Below, piece by piece: positions 8,984 to 17,868 of a stretch of 64,000 bases of DNA. The DNA lies in NCBI GenBank assembly GCA_016235165.1, contig JACRLX010000001.1, positions 62,001-126,000 of the forward strand. Reading direction: 5' to 3'. Source of the stretch: Rhodocyclales bacterium. GTDB lineage: Bacteria; Pseudomonadota; Gammaproteobacteria; Burkholderiales; Rhodocyclaceae. How positions within the stretch are numbered: the first letter of the stretch is position 1; each line of letters opens with the position of its first letter. A model generated the notes under the pieces. It searched no databases and was not told where the DNA came from. It saw only the letters and a program-made list of their open reading frames with translations. A program made the translations under genes and the position numbers.

Positions 8984-9918
8984 GCGGCGACCTCGTCGCG
9001 CAAGGCGGCGCCAATGGCGCGAAGGCTCTGGAACTGGCGCAAGGGATCGCGCAGGCCCGATGCCGGTTCGAGATCCAGGATCGTGCCAATATCCAGTTCC
9101 GCAACCGGAATCGCAAGATTGGAACGAAGGTGGTCGAGCAGGCCATCGACTCCGGGGATCGGCGCCACCAGCAAGCACTGCAGGCTCAGCGAGCTGTAAA
9201 TGCGCTCGAAGTTGTCGAGCGAACGCTGCAACTCCAGCTCGACCCGATCGAACAAGGCATCGCGCCGATCAGCCCCCGCCGCCATCAGCTGTCGCGCCGA
9301 GATTTCGACGTGGCGGGCGTTCAGCAGTTCCCCATCCTGGGTGAAAGTCAGCAGGCCTTCGTCGTCGTCGAAGATGAGCGTGGCCAGGGCTCGCTCCCCT
9401 TCCTCGAAATACGCCGCCAGGTTGCGCTGGGACATCTCGGGCAGGTCAATCACGGCCAGGGACAGCCCCGCCGTCTGGAATGCACGGACGAGCGGGCCCA
9501 CCGTCGTCTCCGGCGCCAGGACCGCATACGCCTGACCGGCGCGGCCGTGGACGGGTACGGGAAGCAGGTCGATCGCCGCGCTATCCACGGGGAATTCGAC
9601 CTGATCCTTGAGCTTCCATCGCGCGGCCTCCCGCGCCTCCTCGATCGGCCCGCTGACGGCATCGGTTGGGATCATCTGGTAGCCGCCATGGCGCAAGAGG
9701 GTCGTGCATCGGCATTTGCCCAGCTTGAGGCTGCGCCGGACGGCGTCCAGCGCCGGCGCGTCGTCGCCGAGCTTCTCGACCGAATCGGCCAGCACCACGC
9801 GCGGGCGAGCACCCGCCTGGCGCCGCACGGAAACGACGTCGATCCGGTTATCCCGCAGGACCACGGACACCAGACCTGAGTCGGTTTTCGGCTTGAACAA
9901 CCTCAGCAATGAGCGCAT
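8980..9918 (-). CDS. mshI: MSHA biogenesis protein MshI (PilM-like)
   Basis: The product has 312 residues from ATG 9918, chosen over ATG 9927 because GGGAAG then lies about 9 bases upstream. It resembles the PilM/MshI group, an actin-like cytoplasmic protein without membrane spans that binds the N-terminus of PilN. The C-terminal part (LVAPIPGVDGLLDHLRS, VAELDIG) is typical. It is the first gene of the I-I2-J-K-L-M-N run, 124 bases after mshQ. Confidence 0.82.
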   Translation of the reverse strand: MRSLLRLFKPKTDSGLVSVVLRDNRIDVVSVRRQAGARPRVVLADSVEKLGDDAPALDAVRRSLKLGKCRCTTLLRHGGYQMIPTDAVSGPIEEAREAARWKLKDQVEFPVDSAAIDLLPVPVHGRAGQAYAVLAPETTVGPLVRAFQTAGLSLAVIDLPEMSQRNLAAYFEEGERALATLIFDDDEGLLTFTQDGELLNARHVEISARQLMAAGADRRDALFDRVELELQRSLDNFERIYSSLSLQCLLVAPIPGVDGLLDHLRSNLAIPVAELDIGTILDLEPASGLRDPLRQFQSLRAIGAALRDEVAA

Positions 9919-10042
9919 CGATACCATCTTCCCACGCACTATACAGACCGGCAACGTCGCCCAAACGGCGAAATCCCCGGTGAATGACGTGCAATTGGTC
10001 ACATTGCCGGACTGCCTGCCCGGCGTGGCCGGCTTCCGCGCA

Positions 10043-13000
10043 TCAATAACGTTCGCGCAGGTAGATATAGGGGGCCTTGGGTGAACCGAACTTGACCCGG
10101 GCGTTCGGATCGAGCTTTCCCGCACACCACGCGAACTGCAGCCAGGGCAGGTTGGCTGCCGTCGTGGCCGGACTGCTGGCGTTGCAGGACACGTCGTTCG
10201 TCGTCCCGGTCGCGCCCAAGTTCAGTGCCAGATCGACAGTTCCGGCCGCGGATGGGCTGGGCTTGGCCAGCGTCAGGGTGCCGGTTCCCCCGCTCAGTGT
10301 GACCGCCGACGCGCTGGTGCTGGCAGCCATCCCCCCGGACAACCCGACCGCTGCCGCCGGCACGCTGGTGCAGGAATCCGCCGCGTTTGCCGTCCACTGG
10401 GCTCCGTTGTAATACTCGGCGACCGCCGGCACCCGCAACGGCAGAAGTTCCGATCCGTAGGCATTGCTCAGGCGCAGGCGTCCGTTCCGGATCGTGAGGG
10501 CTGCCTGCGTCCGACCGTGGGAGTTGATCCCGTCGGCATCCCTGGCGCAGACCGAGAACGTCGCCGGCGCGGCCAGGCCCTGGGCATAGCTGATCGGAAG
10601 CGGCGCGGACACATTGGTTTCGACGGGAGTGGTTGCATAGCCCGGCGTGGCGTCGAAATCGGCCGCAGCGAGCGTGTTGTTGCTGAAGCCGGTGACGGTC
10701 GGCACGCAGGATCCGGCATCGTCCTTGCCCAGGGTGACGGCCTTGGCATAGCTGCCGGTGTAGTTCTGGGTCAGCGCCGCTGCCGTGCCGAGCACCGCAT
10801 TGGCCGCGCTCATGGCACTGACCTTGATGCGGAAGGGCTGCCCCGAATAGGCGAAGCTGCCGCAGGGCTGCCCGGCATGGAACTCGGTCGTCAGGTAGGC
10901 GGGCGTGAATGGGCCAGCGGCCGCCGACCCCCAAGGAATGCTTCCGCTGGCGAGGTAACCGGCAGCGTTGGCGATGGCCGCCGAGAGGGTCAGATCGCCC
11001 ACTTCGGTCCAGGCAAGTTCGGTTTCGCAGACCGTTCCGCTGGCGGCGGGGGCACACTTGCCTAGCGTGAAGCTGCCTGGGGTCAGGGTTCCCGGCTGCC
11101 CCGTCGCCGGGCCGACCAGTTGCGAGTTCGTCGCCGAGACCGCCGCCGCGGAGACGGCCTTCAGCACCACGGTTTCCGGGCTGGTTTCGCGTCCGAAGTT
11201 GGGCGTCGCCGCCCCACCGCTGGCACGCGCCGTTACGCGCGCGGAGAAGGAATTGCCGGCGGCATAGGGGCCGCTGGGCACCACCGAGAAATCGTAGGGC
11301 GCGATAACGAAGGGAAGCGAAACGCCCGCCAAGGCAGTCAATAGCGAGCCGCCCGCAGCCTTTGCCGCGTGGAGGCGGGTACGGCCCACATCCGAAAAAT
11401 TCACCGTAAAGGGTGCGTTGCCGCTGCCGTCGAAGGTCAGATTGACGGCCGTATAAGTGCCGACGCTGCCGTTGTTGTTGCGCGCGATGGTCGTCGGAGT
11501 CCCCCCGTTGATGCTCATCAGGTCGCTCGCCGAGCAGGTCGTCGGATCGAGGCATTCGTAGGCCAGGTTCACGCTATTGGCGCCGGTAAGCGCCGCCTCG
11601 CAGGCGAAGGTCGTCGTATTGGTCTGGATCGCCCTCAGGTAACGGGTGGCCGAAGCCACGCCGGCCTGTTGCGTACCGAGTGCCGCTTCGGCTCCGCCGG
11701 CACTGGTCGAAAACAGGAAACCCGCCGTCTTGTTGGTCGCGTCGCAGGTGTCGGTGACAGTACAGGTCCCTCCTTGGCAGCACTTGCGGGCGTTGGCCAC
11801 CGGCGACGTCGCCATCGACTCTCCCGACAGCGTCACGCTGAACGGCACCCCGTCGCCGACGCTGGAGCAGTTCAGCGTAGTAGTCGCGACACCCGAGGCG
11901 TTGAAGCTGATCGGCATGCTGCCCAGGGTGCAGCTCGTGGCTGAGAGGTTGGCGGTCTGTCCGGCGACGGTGGTCGACGGATTGGTGCAGGGGCTGCTGC
12001 TGTCGGCACAGGCCGTGACGGTCACGGTGCCGGCCTGGCAGGCGACGCTGCTGGCGGGCAGCGACAGTTCGTAATGGTCGGGCTGGGTCGCCGCCGGACG
12101 CAGGGCAATCGTAAGGAAGGCATTGATCGAACTGGTGACCGTGGCGGTCGTGCCCCCGGTCGCGCCCGCTGCGGCCAGGGCGCCGTCCCAGACCGCGAAG
12201 CCACCGCCCAGCCCGGTCGCGGTACCGGCATCGTGGCGCTCGGCTATGCCGGTCAGGTTGGCGTTCGCCTGGGCGCTGAAGGCAGCGGCGGCGTTGTCGT
12301 TGTCGCGCGCCACGGCCTGGACCACGAGCGTGTTCGGCACCGTCGTGGTGACGCTGCTCAGGCTGACTGAAGTGCTGGCGGCCGCCTTGACGCCGCCGCC
12401 GCTGGCGTTCCAGGGGTCACCCGTACTCGCCGCGCCGCGATAGCTAAGGATGCGCGCATGGACATGGTCCGTAAGTCCGCCGATCGTCGGGCCACCCATG
12501 GACGTAGATGTCGCCCGCGCCCAATACGCGGACAAGCGCGTACCCGCCGTCCCGGCCCCGGTGGCTTGCGGGCTGCCGCTCACCGCGACGAAACCGGCCG
12601 GATCGGTGAGCGTCGGCGACTGGCCGCCCGCCGTCTCCACGAACAGCAGGGCGACGTCGCCAACCGCATGGGCCGGCCAGTTGAGACCGGTGGTCGCGGC
12701 GGTCCCCACGATACCCAGCACCGGCGCCGTGGTCGCCGACGGCTTCAACGCAATAGTCAGGTAGGCATTGATCGAACTGCTCACCGTCGCGGTCGTGGTT
12801 CCCGTCGCCCCGGCGGTCGCCTTGTAGCCGTCCCAAACGGCAATACCGCCGCCGTTGCCGGCCGTTGTGCCGGCATCGACCCGCTCCGCGAGGCCGTCGA
12901 GATTCACGTTCGCCTGCGCGCTGAAGGCCGCCGTGGCGCTGTCGGTGTCACGGGAAATTGCCTGTACCACCAGCGTCGAGGCGAGCGTGGTGGTTACCCC

Positions 13001-14113
13001 GGGCACGTTGCCCGTGGTGCTTGCAGGTGTCTTTGTTCCGCCCCCGGTCACGTCCCAGGGGTTGCCGGCGTTCGCCACGCCACGGTAGGTCAGGATCTGG
13101 GCATACACATGGTTCCCGGGATCGGCCACGGTAGGTGCGGTCATCGCGGCCGACGTGGCGCGTGCCCAGAACACGGTCAATCGCGTGCCGGCCGTGCCGG
13201 CGCCCACAGCCTGCGGACTGTTGGCCACGGCCGCGAAGCCGGCCGCCACCGAGAGCGTTGCCGGCTGTCCGCCCGAGCTCTCGACGAACAGCAGGGCGAT
13301 GTCGTCGATTGCGTGCGCCGGCCACGCCGGGCTCACCGCACCGGTACCGCCGGCGGCCGTACCGGCGGCTTGAAAGCGCGGCCCCGGCTGCGGCTTGAGT
13401 GCCAGCGTCAGGAAGGCGTTGATCGAGCTCGTCACCGTGGCCGTGGTGCTGCCCGTCGCTCCCGCGGCCGCCTTGACACCGCTCCAGACGCCGATGCCGC
13501 CGCCGTGGCCGTTGGCCGTACCCGCGTCGATGTGCTCGGTAATGCCGGTCAGGTTGACATTCGTCTGGGCGCTGAACGCCGCCGCCGCGGAATCGTTGTG
13601 CCTGGCCACCGCCTGGACGATCAGTGCGTTGGCCACCGTCGTGGTCACGCCCGGAAGCGTCACGCTGGTACTCGCCGCAGCCTTGGTTCCCCCCGCCGTG
13701 GCATCGATCGGATTGCCACTGTTGAGGACTCCGCGGAATGTGACGATCTGGGCGTAGAAGTGGTTGCTCGGCGTGGAAATGCTCGGCGTAGCCATTGCCG
13801 CCGACGTGGCGCGCGCCCAGAACACGGTCAGGCGCGTGCCGTTGGTGCCGGTCCCCGTGGACTGGGGGCTGTTGGCGACGGCGGTGAATCCGTTGGGGAC
13901 GCCCAGTGTTACCGGCTCTTCCCCGGCGCTTTCGACGAACAGCAGGGCGATGTCGTTGGCGGCATGGATCGGCCAGGCGGGGCTGGCGCCGACGCCGGTC
14001 GAGCCGCTCACGGCCGTGCCCGCCGCCTGGTATGTCACGGCAGGCATCGCCGTCGTGCACCAGGCGAACAGCAGGCAGAGGGTGGCGCGTACCAGGAGGG
14101 GAAGCAGGCTCAT
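10043..14113 (-). CDS. mshQ: MshQ-like surface/adhesin protein with tandem domains
   Basis: The protein is 1356 residues from ATG 14113 (GGAAGGA 7 bases upstream; another in-frame ATG at 14161 is less likely). It has a signal peptide of about 25 residues, three tandem domains of about 210 residues (27-240, 247-459, 467-672) sharing motifs such as DIALLFVES and RLTVFWARATS, then a Cys-containing middle region and a C-terminal part of the DUF6701/MshQ type ending in YIYLRERY. MshQ proteins lie at the end of the minor pilin operon and are thought to be exported, perhaps as a tip adhesin. Very Ala, Thr and Gly rich. Confidence 0.85.
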   Translation of the reverse strand: MSLLPLLVRATLCLLFAWCTTAMPAVTYQAAGTAVSGSTGVGASPAWPIHAANDIALLFVESAGEEPVTLGVPNGFTAVANSPQSTGTGTNGTRLTVFWARATSAAMATPSISTPSNHFYAQIVTFRGVLNSGNPIDATAGGTKAAASTSVTLPGVTTTVANALIVQAVARHNDSAAAAFSAQTNVNLTGITEHIDAGTANGHGGGIGVWSGVKAAAGATGSTTATVTSSINAFLTLALKPQPGPRFQAAGTAAGGTGAVSPAWPAHAIDDIALLFVESSGGQPATLSVAAGFAAVANSPQAVGAGTAGTRLTVFWARATSAAMTAPTVADPGNHVYAQILTYRGVANAGNPWDVTGGGTKTPASTTGNVPGVTTTLASTLVVQAISRDTDSATAAFSAQANVNLDGLAERVDAGTTAGNGGGIAVWDGYKATAGATGTTTATVSSSINAYLTIALKPSATTAPVLGIVGTAATTGLNWPAHAVGDVALLFVETAGGQSPTLTDPAGFVAVSGSPQATGAGTAGTRLSAYWARATSTSMGGPTIGGLTDHVHARILSYRGAASTGDPWNASGGGVKAAASTSVSLSSVTTTVPNTLVVQAVARDNDNAAAAFSAQANANLTGIAERHDAGTATGLGGGFAVWDGALAAAGATGGTTATVTSSINAFLTIALRPAATQPDHYELSLPASSVACQAGTVTVTACADSSSPCTNPSTTVAGQTANLSATSCTLGSMPISFNASGVATTTLNCSSVGDGVPFSVTLSGESMATSPVANARKCCQGGTCTVTDTCDATNKTAGFLFSTSAGGAEAALGTQQAGVASATRYLRAIQTNTTTFACEAALTGANSVNLAYECLDPTTCSASDLMSINGGTPTTIARNNNGSVGTYTAVNLTFDGSGNAPFTVNFSDVGRTRLHAAKAAGGSLLTALAGVSLPFVIAPYDFSVVPSGPYAAGNSFSARVTARASGGAATPNFGRETSPETVVLKAVSAAAVSATNSQLVGPATGQPGTLTPGSFTLGKCAPAASGTVCETELAWTEVGDLTLSAAIANAAGYLASGSIPWGSAAAGPFTPAYLTTEFHAGQPCGSFAYSGQPFRIKVSAMSAANAVLGTAAALTQNYTGSYAKAVTLGKDDAGSCVPTVTGFSNNTLAAADFDATPGYATTPVETNVSAPLPISYAQGLAAPATFSVCARDADGINSHGRTQAALTIRNGRLRLSNAYGSELLPLRVPAVAEYYNGAQWTANAADSCTSVPAAAVGLSGGMAASTSASAVTLSGGTGTLTLAKPSPSAAGTVDLALNLGATGTTNDVSCNASSPATTAANLPWLQFAWCAGKLDPNARVKFGSPKAPYIYLRERY
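12098..14035 (-). repeat. Three tandem ~640-bp repeats inside mshQ
   Basis: The first half of mshQ is three diverged copies of one unit, at about 14035-13394, 13375-12737 and 12715-12098. Each encodes the same succession: NDIALLFVE-type strand, RLTVFWARATS, AQI(V/L)TYRG, NxxGNPWD, VTTT-ANTLVVQAVAR, AFSAQANVNL, DAGT-GGGxxVWDG, and SSINAFLTIAL. The copies are similar enough to recombine, so copy number may vary between strains. Confidence 0.8.
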
Positions 14114-14170
14114 CTCATCGTCCTTCCGCAGGGCAGGGCCGGGAGTCGGCGCTGATGACACGGCGATTCA

Positions 14171-14593
14171 TCAGAAGGATACCGAAAGCCGGCGCTCTAC
14201 ATACAGGTCACCGGGCGTCGTGATGTTCGGGCAGAGCGGCTCGGCGGCATTGGGCTGGTTGCAGGCGGTGGCCGTCACCGTGTATACCGTCGGTCCCGAG
14301 AATCCCCCCGGATCGGCGGTCGCCACGCAATCCACTGTCACGGTGAATCCGGCCAGGCTGCTCGCTGCCGGCGCGAACGACGTCGCACCGGCGCAGGAGC
14401 CCGCGCGCAGCTGGCGATACAGCCCCCATTCGAGGCCGGCGCGCGCCGTCTGGTAGGCGCGGACGCCTTGCAGGTCCAGCGCGGCACCCACCTGCTGGCC
14501 GGAAGACAGGCTGACGACGAATCCGCCCAGGGCCGCGAGGACGACCAGGATGAAGATCGCCGAGACCATGGCGAAGCCGCGCCGCCGCTTCAT
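14171..14593 (-). CDS. mshP: MSHA minor pilin-type protein MshP
   Basis: The product has 140 residues. A 6-residue basic leader MKRRRG is followed by a hydrophobic pilin-like helix FAMVSAIFILVVLAALGGF. It has Ser rather than Glu at position +5, a trait of GspK/PilX-like pilins that initiate a pseudopilus. The rest is a small Cys-containing domain. The start overlaps the end of mshO by 4 bases, and mshQ follows after 57 bases. Confidence 0.85.
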   Translation of the reverse strand: MKRRRGFAMVSAIFILVVLAALGGFVVSLSSGQQVGAALDLQGVRAYQTARAGLEWGLYRQLRAGSCAGATSFAPAASSLAGFTVTVDCVATADPGGFSGPTVYTVTATACNQPNAAEPLCPNITTPGDLYVERRLSVSF

Positions 14594-15438
14594 GGCGTGT
14601 TATCCACCCTGATCTGCTCGAACAGCGTCACCGACTCGCCGCCGATTGAATCCGTGAGCGTCAGTTGCACCGCAAGCATGGCGTTTCGCGCCAGTGCCGT
14701 GGTCGTCAGGTCGATGGTGCAGGCGGCACTGACGCCGCCGCCGCCGGCAAGCGTGACGCCGGCATCCGGGCATACCGAAGGCGTTGCCAGGCTGCACGCG
14801 GCCTGGCGGGTCAATACGCCGCCGGTGCAGGTATAGCGTATGACCTTGTCGGCGTCGGCGACGACCTGGAAGCGGGAACTGGGCGAAGGCAGCGGGGGCG
14901 TCTGCGCGCCGAAGACATTGCTCGCCAGGCGCACGGTAGTCGCCGCCGGCAGGCTTGCCACGCGCGCGATGTTGCATCCCGGCGGAGTGGCGGAACAGTC
15001 ATAGGCATTCGCAGGTGCAAAGCCGGGACCGAGGTTGTAGACCACGATGAAGTCGCCGCTGGCACCCGTGATCAGCGCCGGCATCGGCCCCAGGACGTCG
15101 AAGTCGGTGCTGGCGGCCGAGGTGAAACTCAGCACGTTGCCACCGGTCGAGCCGTCGCCCGAATCGCGGTACCTTCCCGCGGCCTTGGTCATGACGAACT
15201 CGAAGCCGTTGGTTACCGTGCGCAGGCTGTTGGGCAGCGCGAGGCGGACGTCGCGGCTCATCCGGCGCAAGGCGATGTCGGCGGCGCTGACCAGCTCGGC
15301 ACGGCGCGCCGTATCGACATAGCTGCGGATGGGCCCGGCGATGAATACCGCCACGATGGCCGCGACGATGCCGGTGACGACGATGGCCACCACGGCTTCG
15401 ATCAGGGTGAATCCAGCTGACTCGTAGCGCAGGCTCAT
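14590..15438 (-). CDS. mshO: MSHA minor pilin MshO
   Basis: The product has 282 residues from ATG 15438, which overlaps the mshD stop (ATGA). It is a type IV prepilin: leader MSLRYESAG, cleavage before FTLIEAVVAIVVTGIVAAI with Glu at +5. The long globular domain with several cysteines fits MshO, a PilW/GspJ-like minor pilin. It would be matured by a prepilin peptidase that is not in this window. Confidence 0.88.
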   Translation of the reverse strand: MSLRYESAGFTLIEAVVAIVVTGIVAAIVAVFIAGPIRSYVDTARRAELVSAADIALRRMSRDVRLALPNSLRTVTNGFEFVMTKAAGRYRDSGDGSTGGNVLSFTSAASTDFDVLGPMPALITGASGDFIVVYNLGPGFAPANAYDCSATPPGCNIARVASLPAATTVRLASNVFGAQTPPLPSPSSRFQVVADADKVIRYTCTGGVLTRQAACSLATPSVCPDAGVTLAGGGGVSAACTIDLTTTALARNAMLAVQLTLTDSIGGESVTLFEQIRVDNTP

Positions 15439-16040
15439 GGCAGGCTGTTGGGCGCGAAGCGGGTTCGGTATCCCTCGAGCACGAGGGTTTCCGCACCGGC
15501 GCTGGGGCAGGCGGCAGCCCGGCACACAGTGACCGTGATCAGCAGGGAATCCGCTACCGGCACGGTGGACAAGGCGGACGACGACACGCTGATGCTGGCA
15601 CTGTAGCCGGCAGGGAAGGCGGCGCCGGTAACACCGGTAGTGACGTTGGTCAGGCCGTTGTAGTCGCTGACGTTGTCGAAGGGATCGGTGGCACTGAGGC
15701 GGTTGTCGGTATTGCCGCTGACGGTTTCCACTCCCACGGCCTCGACTGCGTCCCAGCATTGGGCCGGATCGGTGGCGGTCGCGTCAAGCGTGGCGCTGGT
15801 CGCGGTAGCCGCGCTGCGGTCGTCGGGATCGCACCAGGTGAAGGGCAGCGATTGAACCTCGTCGAGCAATGCCTCGGCGATCGACTGCATCTGCTTTCGC
15901 GCCATGGGGTCGGCGCTCGACCTCACCGACACGCCGAAAACAGTGAGCACGCCCGCAAGCGCCACGCCGACGATCATCATGAAGACGATCAGTTCGATCA
16001 GGGTAGTGCCGAACTCCCGGCACGGTCGCCTAGAAGACAT
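15435..16040 (-). CDS. mshD: MSHA minor pilin MshD
   Basis: The product has 201 residues. Prepilin leader MSSRRPCREFG is followed by TTLIELIVFMMIVGVALAG, so Thr rather than Phe would be the mature N-terminus, with Glu at +5. Similar to MshD/PilV-type minor pilins, with cysteines in the globular part. It overlaps mshC by 11 bases and mshO by 4. Confidence 0.87.
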   Translation of the reverse strand: MSSRRPCREFGTTLIELIVFMMIVGVALAGVLTVFGVSVRSSADPMARKQMQSIAEALLDEVQSLPFTWCDPDDRSAATATSATLDATATDPAQCWDAVEAVGVETVSGNTDNRLSATDPFDNVSDYNGLTNVTTGVTGAAFPAGYSASISVSSSALSTVPVADSLLITVTVCRAAACPSAGAETLVLEGYRTRFAPNSLP

Positions 16041-16524
16041 GGCCCGTCTCGCCTGTCACCGTGATGGTCGGGTTGCCCCCGCCCGACACGGTATAGGTTC
16101 CCGCGCCCAGCGTCGCCCTCCCCAGCGGATCGAACTGTATGCTGGCCGCCGGCGTCAGGGTGACGCCGGCCGGATGGCAGATCATGTTCGTCGCGCCGCC
16201 GCACGCGGCGTCGGTGGCCGGCAGGCCGAGCGGACGTCCATAGGGGCAGACCGCACTGTGGCCGGCATTCTCCGGCTCGACGCTCTCGATGGTGAAGGTG
16301 ACGTCGCCCGCCGCATCGATCACCGCACAGGTAAAACGGCGCTGGGCAACCGCAGCCTTGCGTGCGTACTGCAGACTGGCCCTGACCTTGTCGCGGTAGC
16401 CTTCCTCGTCAAAACCGCGGAGGATGTCCAAGCGTGGCAGGGCAAAGTAGGCCATGATGCCGATGACAATCATCACTGTCACCAGCTCTATGGTCGTGAA
16501 GCCCCGGCCGCGACGCTGCGCCAT
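16030..16524 (-). CDS. mshC: MSHA minor pilin MshC
   Basis: The product has 164 residues with leader MAQRRGRG, cleavage before FTTIELVTVMIVIGIMAYF, Glu at +5, and a GspH/FimT-like globular domain containing several cysteines. MshC-type pilins initiate or tip the fibre. It is the first of the C-D-O-P minor pilins, starting 3 bases after the small membrane-protein gene ends. Confidence 0.87.
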   Translation of the reverse strand: MAQRRGRGFTTIELVTVMIVIGIMAYFALPRLDILRGFDEEGYRDKVRASLQYARKAAVAQRRFTCAVIDAAGDVTFTIESVEPENAGHSAVCPYGRPLGLPATDAACGGATNMICHPAGVTLTPAASIQFDPLGRATLGAGTYTVSGGGNPTITVTGETGHVF

Positions 16525-16527
16525 CGC

Positions 16528-16761
16528 CTAGTCCTGCGTCGGATCCGCCTGCGGCACGCCATCGCGCCGGTCCGCGTAGCCTGACAGTCGCTGGGCATAT
16601 TCGGCCTCCTGCGCCCGGGCATGATCGGCACGCAGGCGCAGCAGGAGCACAAGCAGGGCTGTCAGCATCGCCATCGTCGTCCAGTCCTTGAGGAACTCGC
16701 CGATACCAAGAACCACGAATTCGATGCAGGCCAGCGGATTCCCGCCGCAGATTGCCGCCAT
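16528..16761 (-). CDS. Small membrane protein between mshA and mshC
   Basis: The product has 77 residues from ATG 16761 (AAAGGA about 7 bases upstream); a longer ORF from 16818 is possible. One hydrophobic span (TTMAMLTALLVLLLRL, about residues 28-43) is followed by a charged C-terminus. I do not recognise a family. The tight spacing to mshC (3 bases) and the location just after the mshA terminator suggest it heads the minor pilin transcript and may be a pilus accessory protein. Confidence 0.55.
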   Translation of the reverse strand: MAAICGGNPLACIEFVVLGIGEFLKDWTTMAMLTALLVLLLRLRADHARAQEAEYAQRLSGYADRRDGVPQADPTQD

Positions 16762-16878
16762 TGTCCATCCTTTGCGTGCCGACCCGGCGGAGTCTAGCGT
16801 ATGCCCCCAATACGCCAAGTCCGGAAATACCGTAACCCTAGACGGTGCGCCGGGAATAAGCCAACTGGCCGAGGTCTA

Positions 16879-16908
16879 CAAAACAAAAGGCCCGGAGAAC
16901 CCGGGCCC
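16879..16908 (-). terminator. Intrinsic terminator or attenuator after mshA
   Basis: Read on the minus strand, a 7-bp GC stem (arms 16901-16907 and 16889-16895, 5-base loop) is followed by the T-rich tract TTTTGTTTTG. It lies about 40 bases past the mshA stop. It would end most pilin mRNA and allow limited read-through to the minor pilin genes, which fits the usual excess of major over minor pilin. Confidence 0.75.
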
Positions 16909-16949
16909 GACAGTCATCCGGAGACCTCCCCGGAACAGGCTCGCGCCAT

Positions 16950-17402
16950 TTAGCTGCAGTTGGTCAATAAGGTACTGCTGCCCTGGATCGAGACCCGCGC
17001 CACCGAACTCGCCGACGCGTCCTGATATTCGAAACGGCAGTTTGGATAGCCATTGGTAAGGAAAATGCCCGCCGCTGTGACGGAGAAATCGGTGGACATG
17101 TCGAGCAGCGTCGTGGCGAAGTGCGCCACCGCAGGAAAGCCATACGAGATATTGATGTTTGCGCTGCCGATCACCGCGCTCAAGACTGTCAGCTGCGCTC
17201 CCTGCAGGCCACGCGCAGATGCCCGCCCATAAACCATGTTCGCCGAGCCTTGAACCGCTCCCGACAAGCCCTTGATCGCCGCAGCACGTGCATCGCCCGA
17301 CAGGTTCACGAACTTCGGCAACGCCGTAGCCGCGAGGATACCCAGAATGACGATGACGACGATGAGTTCGATAAGTGTAAAGCCACCTTCCCTGGTTGCC
17401 AT
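16950..17402 (-). CDS. mshA: Major MSHA-type pilin MshA
   Basis: The product has 150 residues from ATG 17402 (AGAGGT 7 bases upstream); an upstream ATG at 17429 would give an atypical leader. The short leader MATREGG precedes [24 protein letters not shown], an almost ideal type IVa pilin helix with Glu at +5. A C-terminal region with two cysteines (NCRFEYQD and the final NCS) could form the disulfide-bounded D-loop. It is probably the major pilin, because it has its own strong-looking promoter and a terminator. It may be the substrate of the modification genes encoded on either side. Confidence 0.9.
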   Translation of the reverse strand: MATREGGFTLIELIVVIVILGILAATALPKFVNLSGDARAAAIKGLSGAVQGSANMVYGRASARGLQGAQLTVLSAVIGSANINISYGFPAVAHFATTLLDMSTDFSVTAAGIFLTNGYPNCRFEYQDASASSVARVSIQGSSTLLTNCS

Positions 17403-17438
17403 TTCGCCTACCTCTTTCTTATATGACATATTTGAATT

Positions 17439-17467
17439 ATTTTATTCCACCCCGGCCCCATGGGCAA
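17439..17467 (-). promoter_or_regulatory. Predicted sigma-70 promoter of mshA
   Basis: On the minus strand a -35 TTGCCC (17467-17462) and a -10 TAAAAT (17444-17439) are separated by 17 bases, in an AT-rich patch unlike the surrounding GC-rich DNA. The -10 is 37 bases before the chosen mshA ATG. It faces the promoter of the plus-strand modification cassette. Confidence 0.55.
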
Positions 17468-17487
17468 GGTGGCATTAGCCAAATCAA

Positions 17488-17516
17488 GTGAGATATTACC
17501 GCCCTGACGCTAGAAT
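17488..17516 (+). promoter_or_regulatory. Possible promoter of the plus-strand cassette
   Basis: A -10-like TAGAAT (17511-17516) lies 17 bases after a weak -35-like GTGAGA (17488-17493). It would start transcription about 25 bases before the ATG at 17547 and drive the divergent glycosyltransferase/methyltransferase cassette. The match is modest and the call rests mainly on its position. Confidence 0.35.
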
Positions 17517-17546
17517 GCCACCATTGCTTCAAGTAAATTGTCGGAA

Positions 17547-17855
17547 ATGCCCTTATTTTCCAGGATTGTTGCAACCGCCCAACAACTTGTTTCCGTTCTG
17601 TCCGCCCATTATTCGGCGGCACAGAATGTAATCGGGGGCCGGCGCGGCGAAGGATTGCGCCGCATCGGCGTCGAGACCTTTCTGGCGGCCGTCGCCAACC
17701 ATCGCAAGGAAGCCAGGCCCGGACTGCTGCGCCGCGTGCTTCTCGCCCGCGCCCTCCAACGCGAACTGCTCGCCGCCGGGTACGACCCGCAGTTCGTGCG
17801 CACGCTGATGCCGGCCGTACTTGCCGAACTTACGCATTCAGCCGCATCTCACTGA
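17547..17855 (+). CDS. Hypothetical protein heading the modification cassette
   Basis: The product has 102 residues from ATG 17547; a TTG at 17538 is also possible. It looks like a soluble helical protein, with an Arg-rich middle (RRGEGLRRIG) and hydrophobic-patterned helices. I do not recognise a family. It ends 13 bases before the start of the large TPR glycosyltransferase gene and is divergent from mshA, so it is probably co-transcribed with the cassette. Confidence 0.55.
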   Translation: MPLFSRIVATAQQLVSVLSAHYSAAQNVIGGRRGEGLRRIGVETFLAAVANHRKEARPGLLRRVLLARALQRELLAAGYDPQFVRTLMPAVLAELTHSAASH

Positions 17856-17868
17856 TCAGGAGCATTCT

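Noticed and set aside
12458-14155. A 565-codon open frame on the plus strand opposite mshQ
   Set aside because: It is the antisense shadow of the GC-rich tandem repeats of mshQ; its product is Arg/Gly/His-rich and matches no recognisable fold, and mshQ has signal peptide, repeats and a family C-terminus.
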